The notes: generated by a model not told the origin, from the letters alone. Shown: positions 10,601 through 18,936, numbered from the stretch's first letter. The stretch is DNA of 64,000 bases from Rhizobiales bacterium IMCC20636 (GCA_016865015.1 CP018226.1:4433001-4497000), one strand, 5' to 3'. A program made the numbers and translations.

Positions 10601-10887
10601 GCAAATTCCAGCGTCACCTCGGCCCGCCCGGTCTGAGACCGCGACAACATGGTTTCCAGACCATCGAGGCCCCGCAGAACATCTTCCTGAGGGTTGACGA
10701 TTTCGCGCTCTACTTCAGCAGGCGCTGCGCCACCCCAATCCGTCGACACGAGAATGATGGGCTTGCGCACATCCGGGGCCAGCTGAATGGGAATGGTGCT
10801 CAGGGCGACCAGACCAAACAGAACCGCCATCAGCACCGCAGCAATGACGGCTATCGGGCGTTCAATGGCATATTTGATGATGTTCAT
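7693..10887 (-). CDS. RND efflux pump inner-membrane transporter (HAE1-type)
   Basis: Proton-driven tripartite efflux transporter of 1064 aa, full length for AcrB-like proteins, with 12 helices and two large periplasmic loops. It begins MNIIKYAIERPIAVIAAVLM, typical of the family. The fourth-helix motif reads GMVVDAAIVVLENIFRF, so only one Asp of the AcrB-type Asp-Asp pair is kept. The tenth-helix region reads VGIVVNNAILIVH, with Asn where AcrB has its relay Lys. Both are seen in non-AcrB HAE subfamilies, so the pump may still be active. It follows the adaptor gene after 3 bp. No outer-membrane channel gene (TolC/OprM) lies nearby, so a channel encoded elsewhere is presumably used. Confidence 0.93.
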   Translation of the reverse strand: MNIIKYAIERPIAVIAAVLMAVLFGLVALSTIPIQLAPDVRKPIILVSTDWGGAAPAEVEREIVNPQEDVLRGLDGLETMLSRSQTGRAEVTLEFAIGTNMDRALLLVSNRLDRVNSYPDEAGQPTLNTSGAEDSPIAWFVLTRSEGNTRDITHYGDFIEDVVKEQLERVEGIANVNVYGGVSRELQVIINPERLARYRLTIPQVIAKMRSENISLSAGDVEEGKRRYIVRAQGELNTLEAVNSVVLRSETDQGTERLGRVLVSDIATVRFDYKESGARIRYKGQPAIAINAVRDAGANVIETMEGVRETLLSLAERDLTPAGLVLNQVYDETLYINSAIDLVIQNIWVGGILAAFILMLFLRSPRATLVISLAIPVSVISSFVAMAAMGRTLNVISLAGIAFAVGMVVDAAIVVLENIFRFRQMGYSSRRAAYEGARQVWGAILVSALTTVMVFIPILVMELEAGQLFRDIAVAISVSVVLSLIVAVTVIPALSSRLLGTKDRLEPIGVPIIDHFARFFSRTVMAYVKVTIGSRIIGLVMVALIGGSALTAAWYYLPELEYLPEGNRNLIFGIVIPPPGYNLETTTSIAKRIEDVAEPMWNKEVDDPEGPPAIESFFFVATPGNSFIGANARDGTRVGELIPILSRPIFSEPGTFGFITQPSLFGRGIGGGRAIELNVSGPDLGDILGVAQQAAGIIAGRLPRSEGHQFRPIPGLELGAPEVRLTPDRLRLADAGVGAATLATTVDAYNDGVRIAEITVDGDRIDLTLKGDDSNAAAQRTQDIGAYPVVTQSGQIVPVGALASVTVTAGPTEIRHRERLRTVTLEVRPSNALPLETALEILETDVVAVLEQGGLPPGVRFTLSGTADQLTQTWNAISINLVIALLIVFLVMAVLFESFILPLVIMISVPVAAAGGVGGLAALNLIQTQPLDMLTLLGFVILVGIVVNNAILIVHQSLYHLREDGMDPKDAIIEATRNRIRPIFMSTLTSVFGMLPLVLFPGEGSELYRGLGSVVVGGLATSALLTLLTVPPLLGIVLRSAPAIADETPPLKVDDERPAPQPAE

Positions 10888-10890
10888 GGA

Positions 10891-12135
10891 CTATCCGCCG
10901 CTTTTCTCATCACTCGGTGTGTCGCCTGCATCCGATGCTGCCTCTTCCGGCGCTGCTGGCGCGCCACCGCCACCCTGTTGTCCGCTTTCGGGAGGCCCGG
11001 TCATGATCGCCTGGCCGGGCTGCAATCTTTCATTGCCGCGTACCACCACCTGCTGACCTTCCTGCAAGCCGCCCAGCACTTCAAAGCGCCCCGCAACGGC
11101 TGCACCAATCTGAACCGGCCGTGGCTGGGCCTTGCCATCTTCGGCAATGTAGACAATCCAGCCGCCTCTGGCCTGAACCAGAGCATCCTTGGGGACTGTC
11201 AGCACAGATTTTTCTTCCGAAACCGGTACGAGAACCGTAACAGACTGACCTTCGGCAAAAGGAACGCCACTGTCGGTGGGATCAAGGGCGGTAAAGGGTG
11301 CGAGGAGCCGGACAGGCCGGGTGCGGGTCGAAACGGTTTCGCGGGGCAGAACCGCACGCACCAAAGCCTTGTATTCACCGCCGCCCGCCAGCCTGACCGC
11401 AACCTCGCGGCCCTGTTCCAGACCGGCCACATAGGCCGCCGGAACATCAGCAACAATTTCCAGATTGGCCCCGTCCAGCAAGCTCACCACGGCGCTGCCA
11501 GTGGTGATATATTCACCCGGTTGGGCCTGGCGCTCCAGGATGGTGCCGGAAAAAGGTGCGCGAATTTCGGCATTCTGCAGATTGTACCGGCTCCGCGCGA
11601 TGGTGACATCAGCGCTTCTGATGCGCGCCTGCGCCTGGGCAATCTGCCCTTGTGCGCGCTGCAATTGCTGGCCCAGATCGTTGAACTGACCCTTGGAGAA
11701 AGCGGGCGATGTTTTCAAACGCTCGATACGTTCAAAGGCCTGTTGCGCCAGCGCCAGATCAGCCTCGGCAACCGTCAGGCCAGCCGATGCCTCGTTGCGC
11801 GCAGCCTCTGCGGCCTGCAATTCGATGCCCAAAAGCTCCGTATCCAGCCGAACCAGCAGATCTCCCGCAGTCACCCGGTCTCCAACCTGCACGGAGACTT
11901 CGACAATCAGACCCGGAATCCGGCTTGCGACCACACTGCTGGTGGAGGCGACAAACTCGCCCAGAACAGGCGCTGTTTCGGTGAATGAGCGCATTTCGAT
12001 GGTTTCAACGACAACCCCTGCAGGGCCGCCCTGTGCCCTGGCATTTCCGGGCCATGTGGTGGCGACACAAGCGATCAAGAGACCACCCGCTACCAGCGTT
12101 GGGAGCCGGTCGATCAGTCCTGGCAGAAGCTGCAT
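10891..12135 (-). CDS. RND efflux periplasmic adaptor subunit (membrane fusion protein)
   Basis: Membrane fusion protein of 414 aa that bridges the RND transporter and an outer-membrane channel. It has an N-terminal signal/anchor (about residues 10-33), a first lipoyl half-motif (GLIVEVSVQVGDRVTAGDLLVRLD), a coiled-coil hairpin rich in Ala/Glu/Gln (about 110-180), a second lipoyl half (IRAPFSGTILERQAQPGEYI), then beta-barrel and MP domains. The C-terminal tail is rich in Gly, Pro and Ser. It is first in the pump operon, and the transporter starts 3 bp after its stop. The 209-bp upstream region carries several inverted repeats suited to a TetR-type repressor, but no regulator gene is adjacent. 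Confidence 0.92.
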   Translation of the reverse strand: MQLLPGLIDRLPTLVAGGLLIACVATTWPGNARAQGGPAGVVVETIEMRSFTETAPVLGEFVASTSSVVASRIPGLIVEVSVQVGDRVTAGDLLVRLDTELLGIELQAAEAARNEASAGLTVAEADLALAQQAFERIERLKTSPAFSKGQFNDLGQQLQRAQGQIAQAQARIRSADVTIARSRYNLQNAEIRAPFSGTILERQAQPGEYITTGSAVVSLLDGANLEIVADVPAAYVAGLEQGREVAVRLAGGGEYKALVRAVLPRETVSTRTRPVRLLAPFTALDPTDSGVPFAEGQSVTVLVPVSEEKSVLTVPKDALVQARGGWIVYIAEDGKAQPRPVQIGAAVAGRFEVLGGLQEGQQVVVRGNERLQPGQAIMTGPPESGQQGGGGAPAAPEEAASDAGDTPSDEKSGG

Positions 12136-12344
12136 GTGATTTGTCTTTCAGTTAGACACGTCTTAAGAACGGCAATATATAGCGATAACATCAGCCAGCA
12201 AGTCAACGCTGACTGTTTTGCGGTTTTGTAGCACGCTGTGACGCAAAACCGGCTTCGGGCGGGCTTCGTGCCGTGATTGGGGAATGCTTGATCAACGGTT
12301 GAGCAGCAAATGCGTGGTCGAATGACGACCGACAGGGGGGCCTT
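12136..12344. promoter_or_regulatory. Divergent promoter region of the RND pump with inverted repeats
   Basis: This gap separates the adaptor gene (minus) from lemA (plus). It contains AGAC-AC-GTCT (12154-12163), AGTCA-ACGC-TGACT (12201-12214) and GTTTTGCG/CGCAAAAC (12215-12222 with 12242-12249). The first is close to the pump start and has the shape of a repressor operator. No protein can be assigned to any of these sites from sequence. Confidence 0.35.
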
Positions 12345-12905
12345 ATGGAACTGTTTTTTATTCTGCTGATCGTACTGGTCGGCATCTATCTGGTGTTTGC
12401 CTATAATGGGCTGGTGAAAGCCAGGCAAATGGCCAAAGAGGCCTGGAGCGGAATTGACGTACAATTGAAGCGTCGCGCCAATCTGATCCCCAATCTGGTG
12501 GAAACCGTGAAGGGCTATGCCACTCACGAAATGGAGACATTTTCATGGGTCACGGAATTGCGCGCGAAGGCGGGCGCTGTGGCTGATGATGATGTGGCCG
12601 GGCGGGCGCAGAGTGAATCGATGCTCAGCGAAGCGCTGATCAAGCTGATGGCCGTGGCGGAAGCCTATCCGGAGTTGAAAGCCAATGAAAACTTTCAGGA
12701 TCTGCAACAACAATTGAGCGCCATTGAAGGCGAAATCCAGATGTCGCGGCGCTATTACAATGGCGCGGCCCGTGCCCTGAATGTGAAGGTCGAGAGCTTT
12801 CCGTCCAATCTGATTGCCAATAATTTCGGCTTTGCCCAGATGGATTATTTTGAAATTGAAAATGCGTCAGACCGCGCCGTTCCCGAAGTCAGTTTCGGAA
12901 CCTGA
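12345..12905 (+). CDS. lemA: LemA family protein
   Basis: Membrane-anchored helical protein of 186 aa, the normal LemA length. It has a single N-terminal helix (MELFFILLIVLVGIYLVFAY), then the family signature AYNGLVKARQMAKEAWSGID and QLKRRANLIPNLVETVKGYA, and ends with the NLIANNFGF-type motif followed by QMDYFEIENAS. The cytoplasmic helical bundle resembles other LemA proteins. Function in the family is poorly defined, with links to membrane or peptidase partners. The following gene (DUF2207, glycine-rich tail) starts immediately after the stop (TGA-G-ATG), so the two are surely co-transcribed, a common LemA pairing. Confidence 0.93.
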   Translation: MELFFILLIVLVGIYLVFAYNGLVKARQMAKEAWSGIDVQLKRRANLIPNLVETVKGYATHEMETFSWVTELRAKAGAVADDDVAGRAQSESMLSEALIKLMAVAEAYPELKANENFQDLQQQLSAIEGEIQMSRRYYNGAARALNVKVESFPSNLIANNFGFAQMDYFEIENASDRAVPEVSFGT

Positions 12906-12906
12906 G

Positions 12907-14904
12907 ATGATCCGCTTACCCGCAACCTGGTCTGTCCTGTTGCTCTGGCCTGAGCGCTTGTGTGTTGCAGGTCTTGTGCTGGTCTGCGCCTTTTTCACCA
13001 TCCTGCCGCAACACGCGCAGGCGGCGGAAAGCATTCGCTCATTCGACAGCATCATTTCGCTGCGCAAGGACAGTCGACTGAACGTTGTCGATACGATCAT
13101 CGTGCAAGCCGAACGACAACAGATCCGGCGCGGCATCTACCGTGATTTCAGCACAGTGCGGGAACAGAGTGACGGGCGCCTTCAGCAGGTTTCCTATGAT
13201 TTTCGTGAGATCACCCGCGATGGCGCACCCGAAGAATACCACATCGAGTACTATCCGGGTACAATTCGCCTGTTTCTGGGGGATGCCGATACGCTGCTGC
13301 CGGTCGGTGAGCACACCTATGTCATTCACTACCGGGTCGACCGGCAGATTCAGTTCGGCACAGACAAGGATGTCCTCATCTGGAATGTCGTCGCAGGCTT
13401 CGACAAGCTGCCAATCGACACTGTGACCGCCACTGTGCGCCTGCGCAAGCGCAAGCAAATGATCTCTGCGGAGTTTTATGCCGGTGCATTTGGCGATGAC
13501 ACCGTGCAATCCAGCCAGTCCCTTGCAGAGGATCGCAACAGCGCCTCCTTTACCAGAACGCAAGTGCTGCAACCCGATGAAGTTGTAACTGTGCGCGTCG
13601 AGTTGGAAAAGGGCGCCGTCCGTGAGCCGGATTTGAGGCAGCGTGTCTGGTGGTTTCTGCGTGACCAGCTGGAAATCATCGGCTCGGTACTAATCCTGCT
13701 GGTGGTAAGCCTGTATTATGTGGCCACCTGGCTGCGCGTCGGGCGCGATCCGCCAGAAGGCGTGGTGGTACCGGACTGGACGCCGCCGGAGGGCATTTCA
13801 CCCGCTTTGGCCAATTACATTCAGAACCGTGGATTTGGCAGCAACCCGTTCCGTGCCCTCTCGGCGTCGCTGGTCAATCTGGCGGTGGGCGGCTTCCTAA
13901 CGATTTCCGGGTTTGACAAAACCCCGACCATCACCCGCAGGGACGACAGCCAAAACCCGGAACACCGCATCAAGCCGTCCACCGGTGAGGCCGCATTGCT
14001 GGCCAGATTGAGCAGTGGCCAAACGCTGCAGCTCTCGAAAGCCAATGGCAAGGCCATCAAGACCATGGTCAGCCGGTTTCGCGGCGCGATCGAGCGCGAG
14101 CATGGCGAGGTGTTTTTCCGCATCAACCGAGGCTACTGCATTGGCGGAATCGCTTTGTCAGTGCTGGGGATCTTTGCGCTGCTGGTGCTGTCGCAGGGCA
14201 GCCTTGCCAATTTCATTCCGCCCTTGCTGGCCTGTGCGGTGTTTCTCATCTTTGTCGGTGTGTATTCGCTGCATCTGATCCGCATCTTCCGCACCCATCG
14301 TCGCAAATGGTGGAGGCTGCTGATATCACTGATACCGCTGGTCAACATCGTGATCGCCGCTGTGGTGCTTGTGCCAACCATTCTTGCCGGGTTTGACATC
14401 GACAATCCGCTGGTTCTGCTGGTGCTGAGTGCAGTTGTCGGTGTGAACGCATTGTTCTTCAAGCTGATGCAGGCTCCGACCCCTCTGGGACGACAGGTTC
14501 TGACCCGCATTGAAGGGCTGAAAACCTATCTGCAACTGGCCGAGCAGGACCGGATGAATCTGCAGGGTGTGCCAAAAATGTCGCCCCAGCATTTTGAAAC
14601 CCTGCTGCCCTACGCGATTGCGCTTGATCTGGAAAAACCCTGGTCGAAAACCTTTGACCACTGGCTGGAAAGCGCCACGGTTCAGGAGGCCGCTGCGATG
14701 CGCTCCTCGAACTGGTATGGCCATCACGGGCGTGGCTTCAGCCATCTTGGCCGGGATCTGGGGCGGCTCTCCCGCACGCTGGAAGAAGATATGCGTTCGG
14801 CCATTCCTGCGCCCAGAAGCAACGCCTCGCGGAGCGGTGGCGGACGCAGTTCCGGCGGCTTTGCCGGTGGCGGTGGTGGAAGCACTGGCGGGGGCGGCTG
14901 GTAA
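12907..14904 (+). CDS. DUF2207 domain membrane protein, LemA partner
   Basis: Predicted membrane protein of 665 aa. The frame is open from 12814, but the ATG at 12907 directly after the lemA stop starts a clear signal peptide (hydrophobic run ending QHAQAAE), so it is used. The N-terminal extracytoplasmic DUF2207 region (about 35-240) contains the DxIIVQAERQQIRRGIYRDF pattern. A membrane helix at about 255-275 follows, then a cytoplasmic stretch, then paired helices near 410-455 and 475-520, and a tail of Gly/Ser ending GGGGSTGGGGW. Such glycine-rich tails are typical of YciQ/TPM-like surface proteins. Cellular role is unknown; coupling to LemA suggests a shared envelope function. Confidence 0.87.
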   Translation: MIRLPATWSVLLLWPERLCVAGLVLVCAFFTILPQHAQAAESIRSFDSIISLRKDSRLNVVDTIIVQAERQQIRRGIYRDFSTVREQSDGRLQQVSYDFREITRDGAPEEYHIEYYPGTIRLFLGDADTLLPVGEHTYVIHYRVDRQIQFGTDKDVLIWNVVAGFDKLPIDTVTATVRLRKRKQMISAEFYAGAFGDDTVQSSQSLAEDRNSASFTRTQVLQPDEVVTVRVELEKGAVREPDLRQRVWWFLRDQLEIIGSVLILLVVSLYYVATWLRVGRDPPEGVVVPDWTPPEGISPALANYIQNRGFGSNPFRALSASLVNLAVGGFLTISGFDKTPTITRRDDSQNPEHRIKPSTGEAALLARLSSGQTLQLSKANGKAIKTMVSRFRGAIEREHGEVFFRINRGYCIGGIALSVLGIFALLVLSQGSLANFIPPLLACAVFLIFVGVYSLHLIRIFRTHRRKWWRLLISLIPLVNIVIAAVVLVPTILAGFDIDNPLVLLVLSAVVGVNALFFKLMQAPTPLGRQVLTRIEGLKTYLQLAEQDRMNLQGVPKMSPQHFETLLPYAIALDLEKPWSKTFDHWLESATVQEAAAMRSSNWYGHHGRGFSHLGRDLGRLSRTLEEDMRSAIPAPRSNASRSGGGRSSGGFAGGGGGSTGGGGW

Positions 14905-14964
14905 CACTTTATCAACCAGCTTTGTCAGCGCGAAATTAACCCTGCCCCGATATAGGGTGCGCCC

Positions 14965-15528
14965 ATGGAACATCGCACTCAAAAACACGCGGGCACGGAT
15001 GCCCTCAACAGCACGTTCGGCGTGCCGGATATTCCCGGCTCCAACGGCTCTGCACATGGACACCACACGGGGCGGTTTGGCCGACCGGTTCAGCCGCGCA
15101 AACCGTTTGATCCCAAGCCGGTCAATCTGCAGCGCATGGCACTGGTTCTGGCCATCATGCTGCTGGCCTTCGCGCTTGCAGGATGCGGCACGTTCCGCTC
15201 CTCCAATGTGCCCTTCCCCAATGCCAAGGTCACCTATTCAGACACCAAATGGTGCGTGCCGCGCCGGCTGAAAAACGCCCTGCAGGATGTGGCACATCAC
15301 TTCGGCCCGGTCTCGGTGACCTCCACCAAACGCTGGTGGCTGGAAAACCGGCGCAAGGGCGGCGCCCGCAAATCATGGCATCGCAAATGCAAGGCAGCTG
15401 ATTTTGGCGTGCGCGGCAACCCGGACAGCTTGGTCCGCTATTTGAAAAGCCATCCCGGCGTTGGCGGCTACAAATACTACCCCGGCGGCCATTACCACAT
15501 CGATGTAGGCCCCAGACGCACATGGTAA
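14965..15528 (+). CDS. Peptidase M15-type D-Ala-D-Ala carboxypeptidase-like lipoprotein
   Basis: Putative zinc peptidase of 187 aa acting on peptidoglycan stem peptides. The M15 metal-binding motifs are visible: SWHRKCKAADFGVRG (S-x-H-x6-D type) around residues 135-150, and GGHYHIDVGPRR near the C-terminus (H-x-H/D type). A lipobox-like segment MLLAFALAGCGTF lies at about residue 66-78, suggesting a lipoprotein. An alternative ATG at 15136 would put the signal peptide at the very N-terminus, so the first 57 residues may not be translated. It lies 60 bp after the DUF2207 gene on the same strand and may belong to the same envelope group. Confidence 0.75.
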   Translation: MEHRTQKHAGTDALNSTFGVPDIPGSNGSAHGHHTGRFGRPVQPRKPFDPKPVNLQRMALVLAIMLLAFALAGCGTFRSSNVPFPNAKVTYSDTKWCVPRRLKNALQDVAHHFGPVSVTSTKRWWLENRRKGGARKSWHRKCKAADFGVRGNPDSLVRYLKSHPGVGGYKYYPGGHYHIDVGPRRTW

Positions 15529-15917
15529 GGCGGGGTGGTCAGTCCTGACACTGGCCACATCGTCACAGAGTGTTTTTGCCATGCTCCTATTTGCTTGTTC
15601 CAGTCTAGCGTCGATTGTTTCAAAACCTGCACACCAATAGGTTTTGGAACCTTTCTCGTTTAGCGAGATATCTCAGGTCGACTCTCTTTTCAGTTCGCGA
15701 GTAAATTTTTCATCCAGTTGGCACATGTTTTTTGGGCGCTCCACGAAAATGCAGCCCGCAATGAAAACGCCAGTTTCTGAAACTACTCTGCCTGTTGCTT
15801 CTGCTTTTCCGGGGCAATTCATTTCGAATTTCCAAAAGGTTTTAAGTTCATATTTAGACGTATATTCACAAATCCGAATTAAAAGGATTGAGGTGCATCC
15901 CGCACGATTGAGTAGTA
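15529..15917. other. Intergenic region between M15 peptidase and GGDEF-EAL genes
   Basis: A 389-bp gap, visibly more A+T-rich than its left neighbours. It holds an inverted repeat at 15617-15650 (listed separately) and the presumed promoter of the GGDEF-EAL gene in the last 150 bp. No convincing gene, repeat family or RNA was recognised. Confidence 0.5.
15617..15650 (+). terminator. Possible terminator downstream of the M15 peptidase gene
   Basis: GTTTCAAAACCT (15617-15628) pairs with AGGTTTTGGAAC (15639-15650), a 12-bp stem with one G-U pair and a 10-nt loop, followed by CTTTCTCGTTT. It is 90 bp after the peptidase stop. The T-rich tail is interrupted, so efficiency is uncertain. Confidence 0.4.
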
Positions 15918-17963
15918 TTGCGTTTGAAACTTGGAAATAAGTCTGCTGGAGGAGCGATCCTATTGGTGATCGCTGCCGCTCTCTTGTTCGCCACTGGTTT
16001 TTTGGCCGTATCATGGCGCGTTGCAACGGCAACAGAGTCGGACCAAAGATTACGACTGGTCGAAATGACCAACAGTTTTGTGTCAATCTACGCAGAAACG
16101 CGAGGAGACAGCACCACTGTTCCCGCAACTTTTCGTAGAATGGGCATTGACCATTTCACTCTCAATCGTTCGCCTTCGGCAACTCAGGCCAGCAAATCCA
16201 TCCGAATGCCAGGCCGCCCCGGTTTTGAACTTGAGACAGTCGAAAACGACGAACGCCTGAGATCAATCATTCAAGAATATGTAGATGACCCTGCCAAGTC
16301 TGTTCGTGAAGAGCATCGGCTCGAAAACAGTCGCATGATTGCGCGGACGATTTTCCCATCGATTGCAACCAGCGAGAGCTGCACGTCGTGCCATAACTCG
16401 GCGCTTGGGGCTGAGGTGTATAAGACCGGGGATGTCATGGGCGCGTTTGTGGTGGAAAGCGATCTCACGCCGGTCATGTGGAAGAATTTCCTGAATGCGT
16501 GTGGGGTTTTTATTGCTGCGCTGTTGGTAATATCGTGGCTGGCGAGGCGCGAACAGAAACGCATGGCTACCGTTGTTTCGACGTTGGAAAAGCGCGTCGT
16601 GCTTGAGCAGCAGAAATTTGAAGCCGAAGCAAAAGCAAAATTTCTTATGGCTCATGATTCTTTGACCGGTTTGGCAAACCGCAAAATGTTTCATGACAAG
16701 TTAGAGGAAATGATTGATGGCGTTGAGGGCGTGGGGACCATCGTCGGCTTGCTGGATCTCGATGACTTTAAAGATGTTAACGACACTTTTGGCCATGGTG
16801 GCGGTGACGCACAACTCAAAGAAGTTGCGCATCGTCTGTCCGAAATCATTGATCTCAAGGGTGGGGTGGCCGCCCGCTTTGGCGGTGATGAATTTGCATT
16901 TGTCGTGAATGTTGATGGTTTTTCTGGCGATCCATCGAGTGTTGGCGATGACATAATTCAGGCGATGCAAGAAGCTTTTGAATATGAATCCATGCAGTTA
17001 AATCTGCGGTGTTCGATTGGTCTCGCGATCGGATCAAGCCTCACAGATTTAACACCGAATGACCTGATCAAGGCCGCAGATGCAGCACTCTACGTCGTCA
17101 AGTCCACTGGGAAGCATGGGTACCGCCTATATGATGATGCGATCAAAGCATCTGTCGGCCGCCGGAACAATTTAGCCGCTCAGCTGCCAGTTGCGATTGC
17201 CGAACATGAAATTCGCGCTGTGTTGCAGCCACAGGTTTGTCTGGAAACACATCGCGTCGTCGGTTTTGAAGCATTGGCACGTTGGCGCTACAACGATGAG
17301 GAAATTTTGCCTGCCGAGTTCATCCCGATTGCGGAAGAAATGGGTATTATTCGGGCCTTGGATCTGGCAGTTCTAAAGTGCGCTGCAGAATTGGTTGCCC
17401 GCCAAAATCGCAGTGGCAAAGCATTGGTATCGTTAAGTGCCAATATCTCTGCAGCGAGCTTTTATTCAGACGATCTATGCGACGCAATATTGATGATCCT
17501 GGCAGATACCGGGTTATCGCCGAAGGCCTTGATGCTTGAAGTAACAGAAAGCGTCTCTATCGATGATTGGGATCGCGTCCAAACGGCGCTCCAGCGTCTT
17601 GGAGAACACGGCATTCGGGCATCTTTGGACGACTTTGGCACCGGGTATTCTTCGCTGAGTTACCTGAAGCAGTCCGGGTTTGACGAAATAAAGATAGACC
17701 GAAGTTTCATAACCGAAATTGCCACGAGTGAGGACCAGCAGTTTCTGTTTCACAGCATCATGAGCATTGCCTCTGGCCTCAACAAAATAGTCGTTGTCGA
17801 GGGCATCGAAACCCAGGAGCAAGCCGATTTTGTGTCCCTGCAAGGCGCGCAAATAGGCCAAGGCTACTATTATTCGAAGCCTTTGGAATTCAGTGACGTC
17901 GAGGATTTCATGGAAAGTTGCCATGATAGCTCGGATATGGTCGATATCAGAACCACGGCATAA
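15918..17963 (+). CDS. Membrane heme-sensor diguanylate cyclase/phosphodiesterase (DUF3365-GGDEF-EAL)
   Basis: Cyclic-di-GMP enzyme of 681 aa with a TTG start. Order: membrane helix about 11-33; periplasmic DUF3365 (Tll0287-like) sensor about 40-185 containing a c-type heme site, CTSCH at residues 155-159; second helix about 190-208; short coiled coil 210-240; GGDEF domain about 245-405 with an intact GGDEF active site at 322-326; EAL domain about 425-670 with an intact EAL at 451-453 and DDFGTGYSSLSYLKQ around 575-590. Both catalytic signatures are intact, so it may make and degrade c-di-GMP. The covalent heme suggests redox, NO or O2 sensing in the periplasm. It appears monocistronic, and its codon use is A/T-richer than the RND and LemA genes. 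Confidence 0.9.
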   Translation: MRLKLGNKSAGGAILLVIAAALLFATGFLAVSWRVATATESDQRLRLVEMTNSFVSIYAETRGDSTTVPATFRRMGIDHFTLNRSPSATQASKSIRMPGRPGFELETVENDERLRSIIQEYVDDPAKSVREEHRLENSRMIARTIFPSIATSESCTSCHNSALGAEVYKTGDVMGAFVVESDLTPVMWKNFLNACGVFIAALLVISWLARREQKRMATVVSTLEKRVVLEQQKFEAEAKAKFLMAHDSLTGLANRKMFHDKLEEMIDGVEGVGTIVGLLDLDDFKDVNDTFGHGGGDAQLKEVAHRLSEIIDLKGGVAARFGGDEFAFVVNVDGFSGDPSSVGDDIIQAMQEAFEYESMQLNLRCSIGLAIGSSLTDLTPNDLIKAADAALYVVKSTGKHGYRLYDDAIKASVGRRNNLAAQLPVAIAEHEIRAVLQPQVCLETHRVVGFEALARWRYNDEEILPAEFIPIAEEMGIIRALDLAVLKCAAELVARQNRSGKALVSLSANISAASFYSDDLCDAILMILADTGLSPKALMLEVTESVSIDDWDRVQTALQRLGEHGIRASLDDFGTGYSSLSYLKQSGFDEIKIDRSFITEIATSEDQQFLFHSIMSIASGLNKIVVVEGIETQEQADFVSLQGAQIGQGYYYSKPLEFSDVEDFMESCHDSSDMVDIRTTA

Positions 17964-18195
17964 TTGGCTGGCAGGCTTGAGCTCATCACAATCTTCGGGC
18001 AGTCGCATCTAGCTGCCAGTAGAACGCTGGTGGGTCGACCATCACCCTGAGTGCTTATCCGCCACTTCAAACGGCAGGCAAGATTGCGCGTGTAACCGGT
18101 TCCGAAAAGAATTTTGTGGCATTGCATGCTCCCTTCCCTCTTGCGGCGAACGCCGCGCTGGGCCATAAACAGGCAAAGATGCACATTGCTCATTA

Positions 18196-18272
<77 letters not shown>

Positions 18273-18379
18273 TTGGTTTCAATGGCTTACGTGGATCTTA
18301 CTTTCCTGAAATTTTGAAAAGTAACCACATAGTAACCACGCAATTTGTTTCCTCAATGAATTGCGGCGCGTTTTGATGG

Positions 18380-18493
18380 TTAGAGGTCCAGTGACGCACC
18401 GTTGCGGCGGAGCCAGTCTTTCCGCTCTTTGTAATCACGCATTACCTTATCGACTTCATTCCAGAATGCCTGGGAATAAGCGGTCAGAGATGA
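18380..18493 (-). pseudogene. Short coding-like remnant next to tRNA-Arg, possible mobility-gene relic
   Basis: On the minus strand 38 codons with no stop end at TAA (18380-18382), reading for example LTAYSQAFWNEVDKVM then RDYKERKDWLRRNG. The upstream frame is closed by a stop and no start is evident. The composition is strongly protein-like (alternating charged and aromatic residues). Its place immediately inside the tRNA boundary is where an integrase 3' end usually lies, and the directly repeated GTAACCAC (18320-18340) is nearby. Assignment to an integrase is a guess. Confidence 0.25.
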
Positions 18494-18568
18494 GCATTAT
18501 TTGCGAAAGGTCTTTTGCTGTCATCCATGCATGTCATTTTTTTGGCCTGCCTGCCCATGAATGCACCG

Positions 18569-18916
18569 CTACACAAACTCATCCCGGATGGGGGTGAAAA
18601 TTTCGACGATCTCACCGGCTTCAATACAATGTGCGCTGTGCTCGACTCTGCCGGGCACGAGAAAGCCGTCGCCCTCCACGAGTTGTTCGGTGATTGCGCC
18701 GATGGTGATCTCGAATTTGCCGCTGACGATATAGCTTGATTGTACGTGTGGATGGCTGTGCAGCGGACCTTCGGTTCCGGCCTCGAAGACATTGCGCATC
18801 ATCAGCATTTGTGGCTCATAGCCAAGAATTTTGCGCCGGGTGCCATCTCCCATATCCTGCCAATCCAGTTCAGAAGCGCACACATGCCCGGTACGAATTT
18901 TGTTGCTGTCAGTCAT
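18569..18916 (-). CDS. Small cupin-domain protein
   Basis: Single-domain cupin of 115 aa, last gene of the island operon. Metal-binding cupin motif 1 is visible as PLHSHPHVQSSYIVSGKFEI (two His spaced HSH plus a later H), and motif 2 as PGRVEHSAHCIEAGEI. Such small cupins act as isomerases, epimerases or sensory/stabilising proteins in sugar-acid operons. A transition metal is expected but the substrate is unknown. It starts 20 bp after the stop of the preceding extended SDR gene (which ends at 18937), so co-transcription is likely. Downstream there is only about 75 bp to the coding remnant and the tRNA. Confidence 0.85.
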   Translation of the reverse strand: MTDSNKIRTGHVCASELDWQDMGDGTRRKILGYEPQMLMMRNVFEAGTEGPLHSHPHVQSSYIVSGKFEITIGAITEQLVEGDGFLVPGRVEHSAHCIEAGEIVEIFTPIRDEFV

Positions 18917-18936
18917 CCAATTTTCCCTTCGATTGT

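Noticed and set aside
10426..11988. A 520-codon open frame on the plus strand opposite the RND genes
   Set aside because: It runs antisense across two well-supported genes, has no ribosome site and its translation lacks any protein-like motif or hydrophobic pattern.
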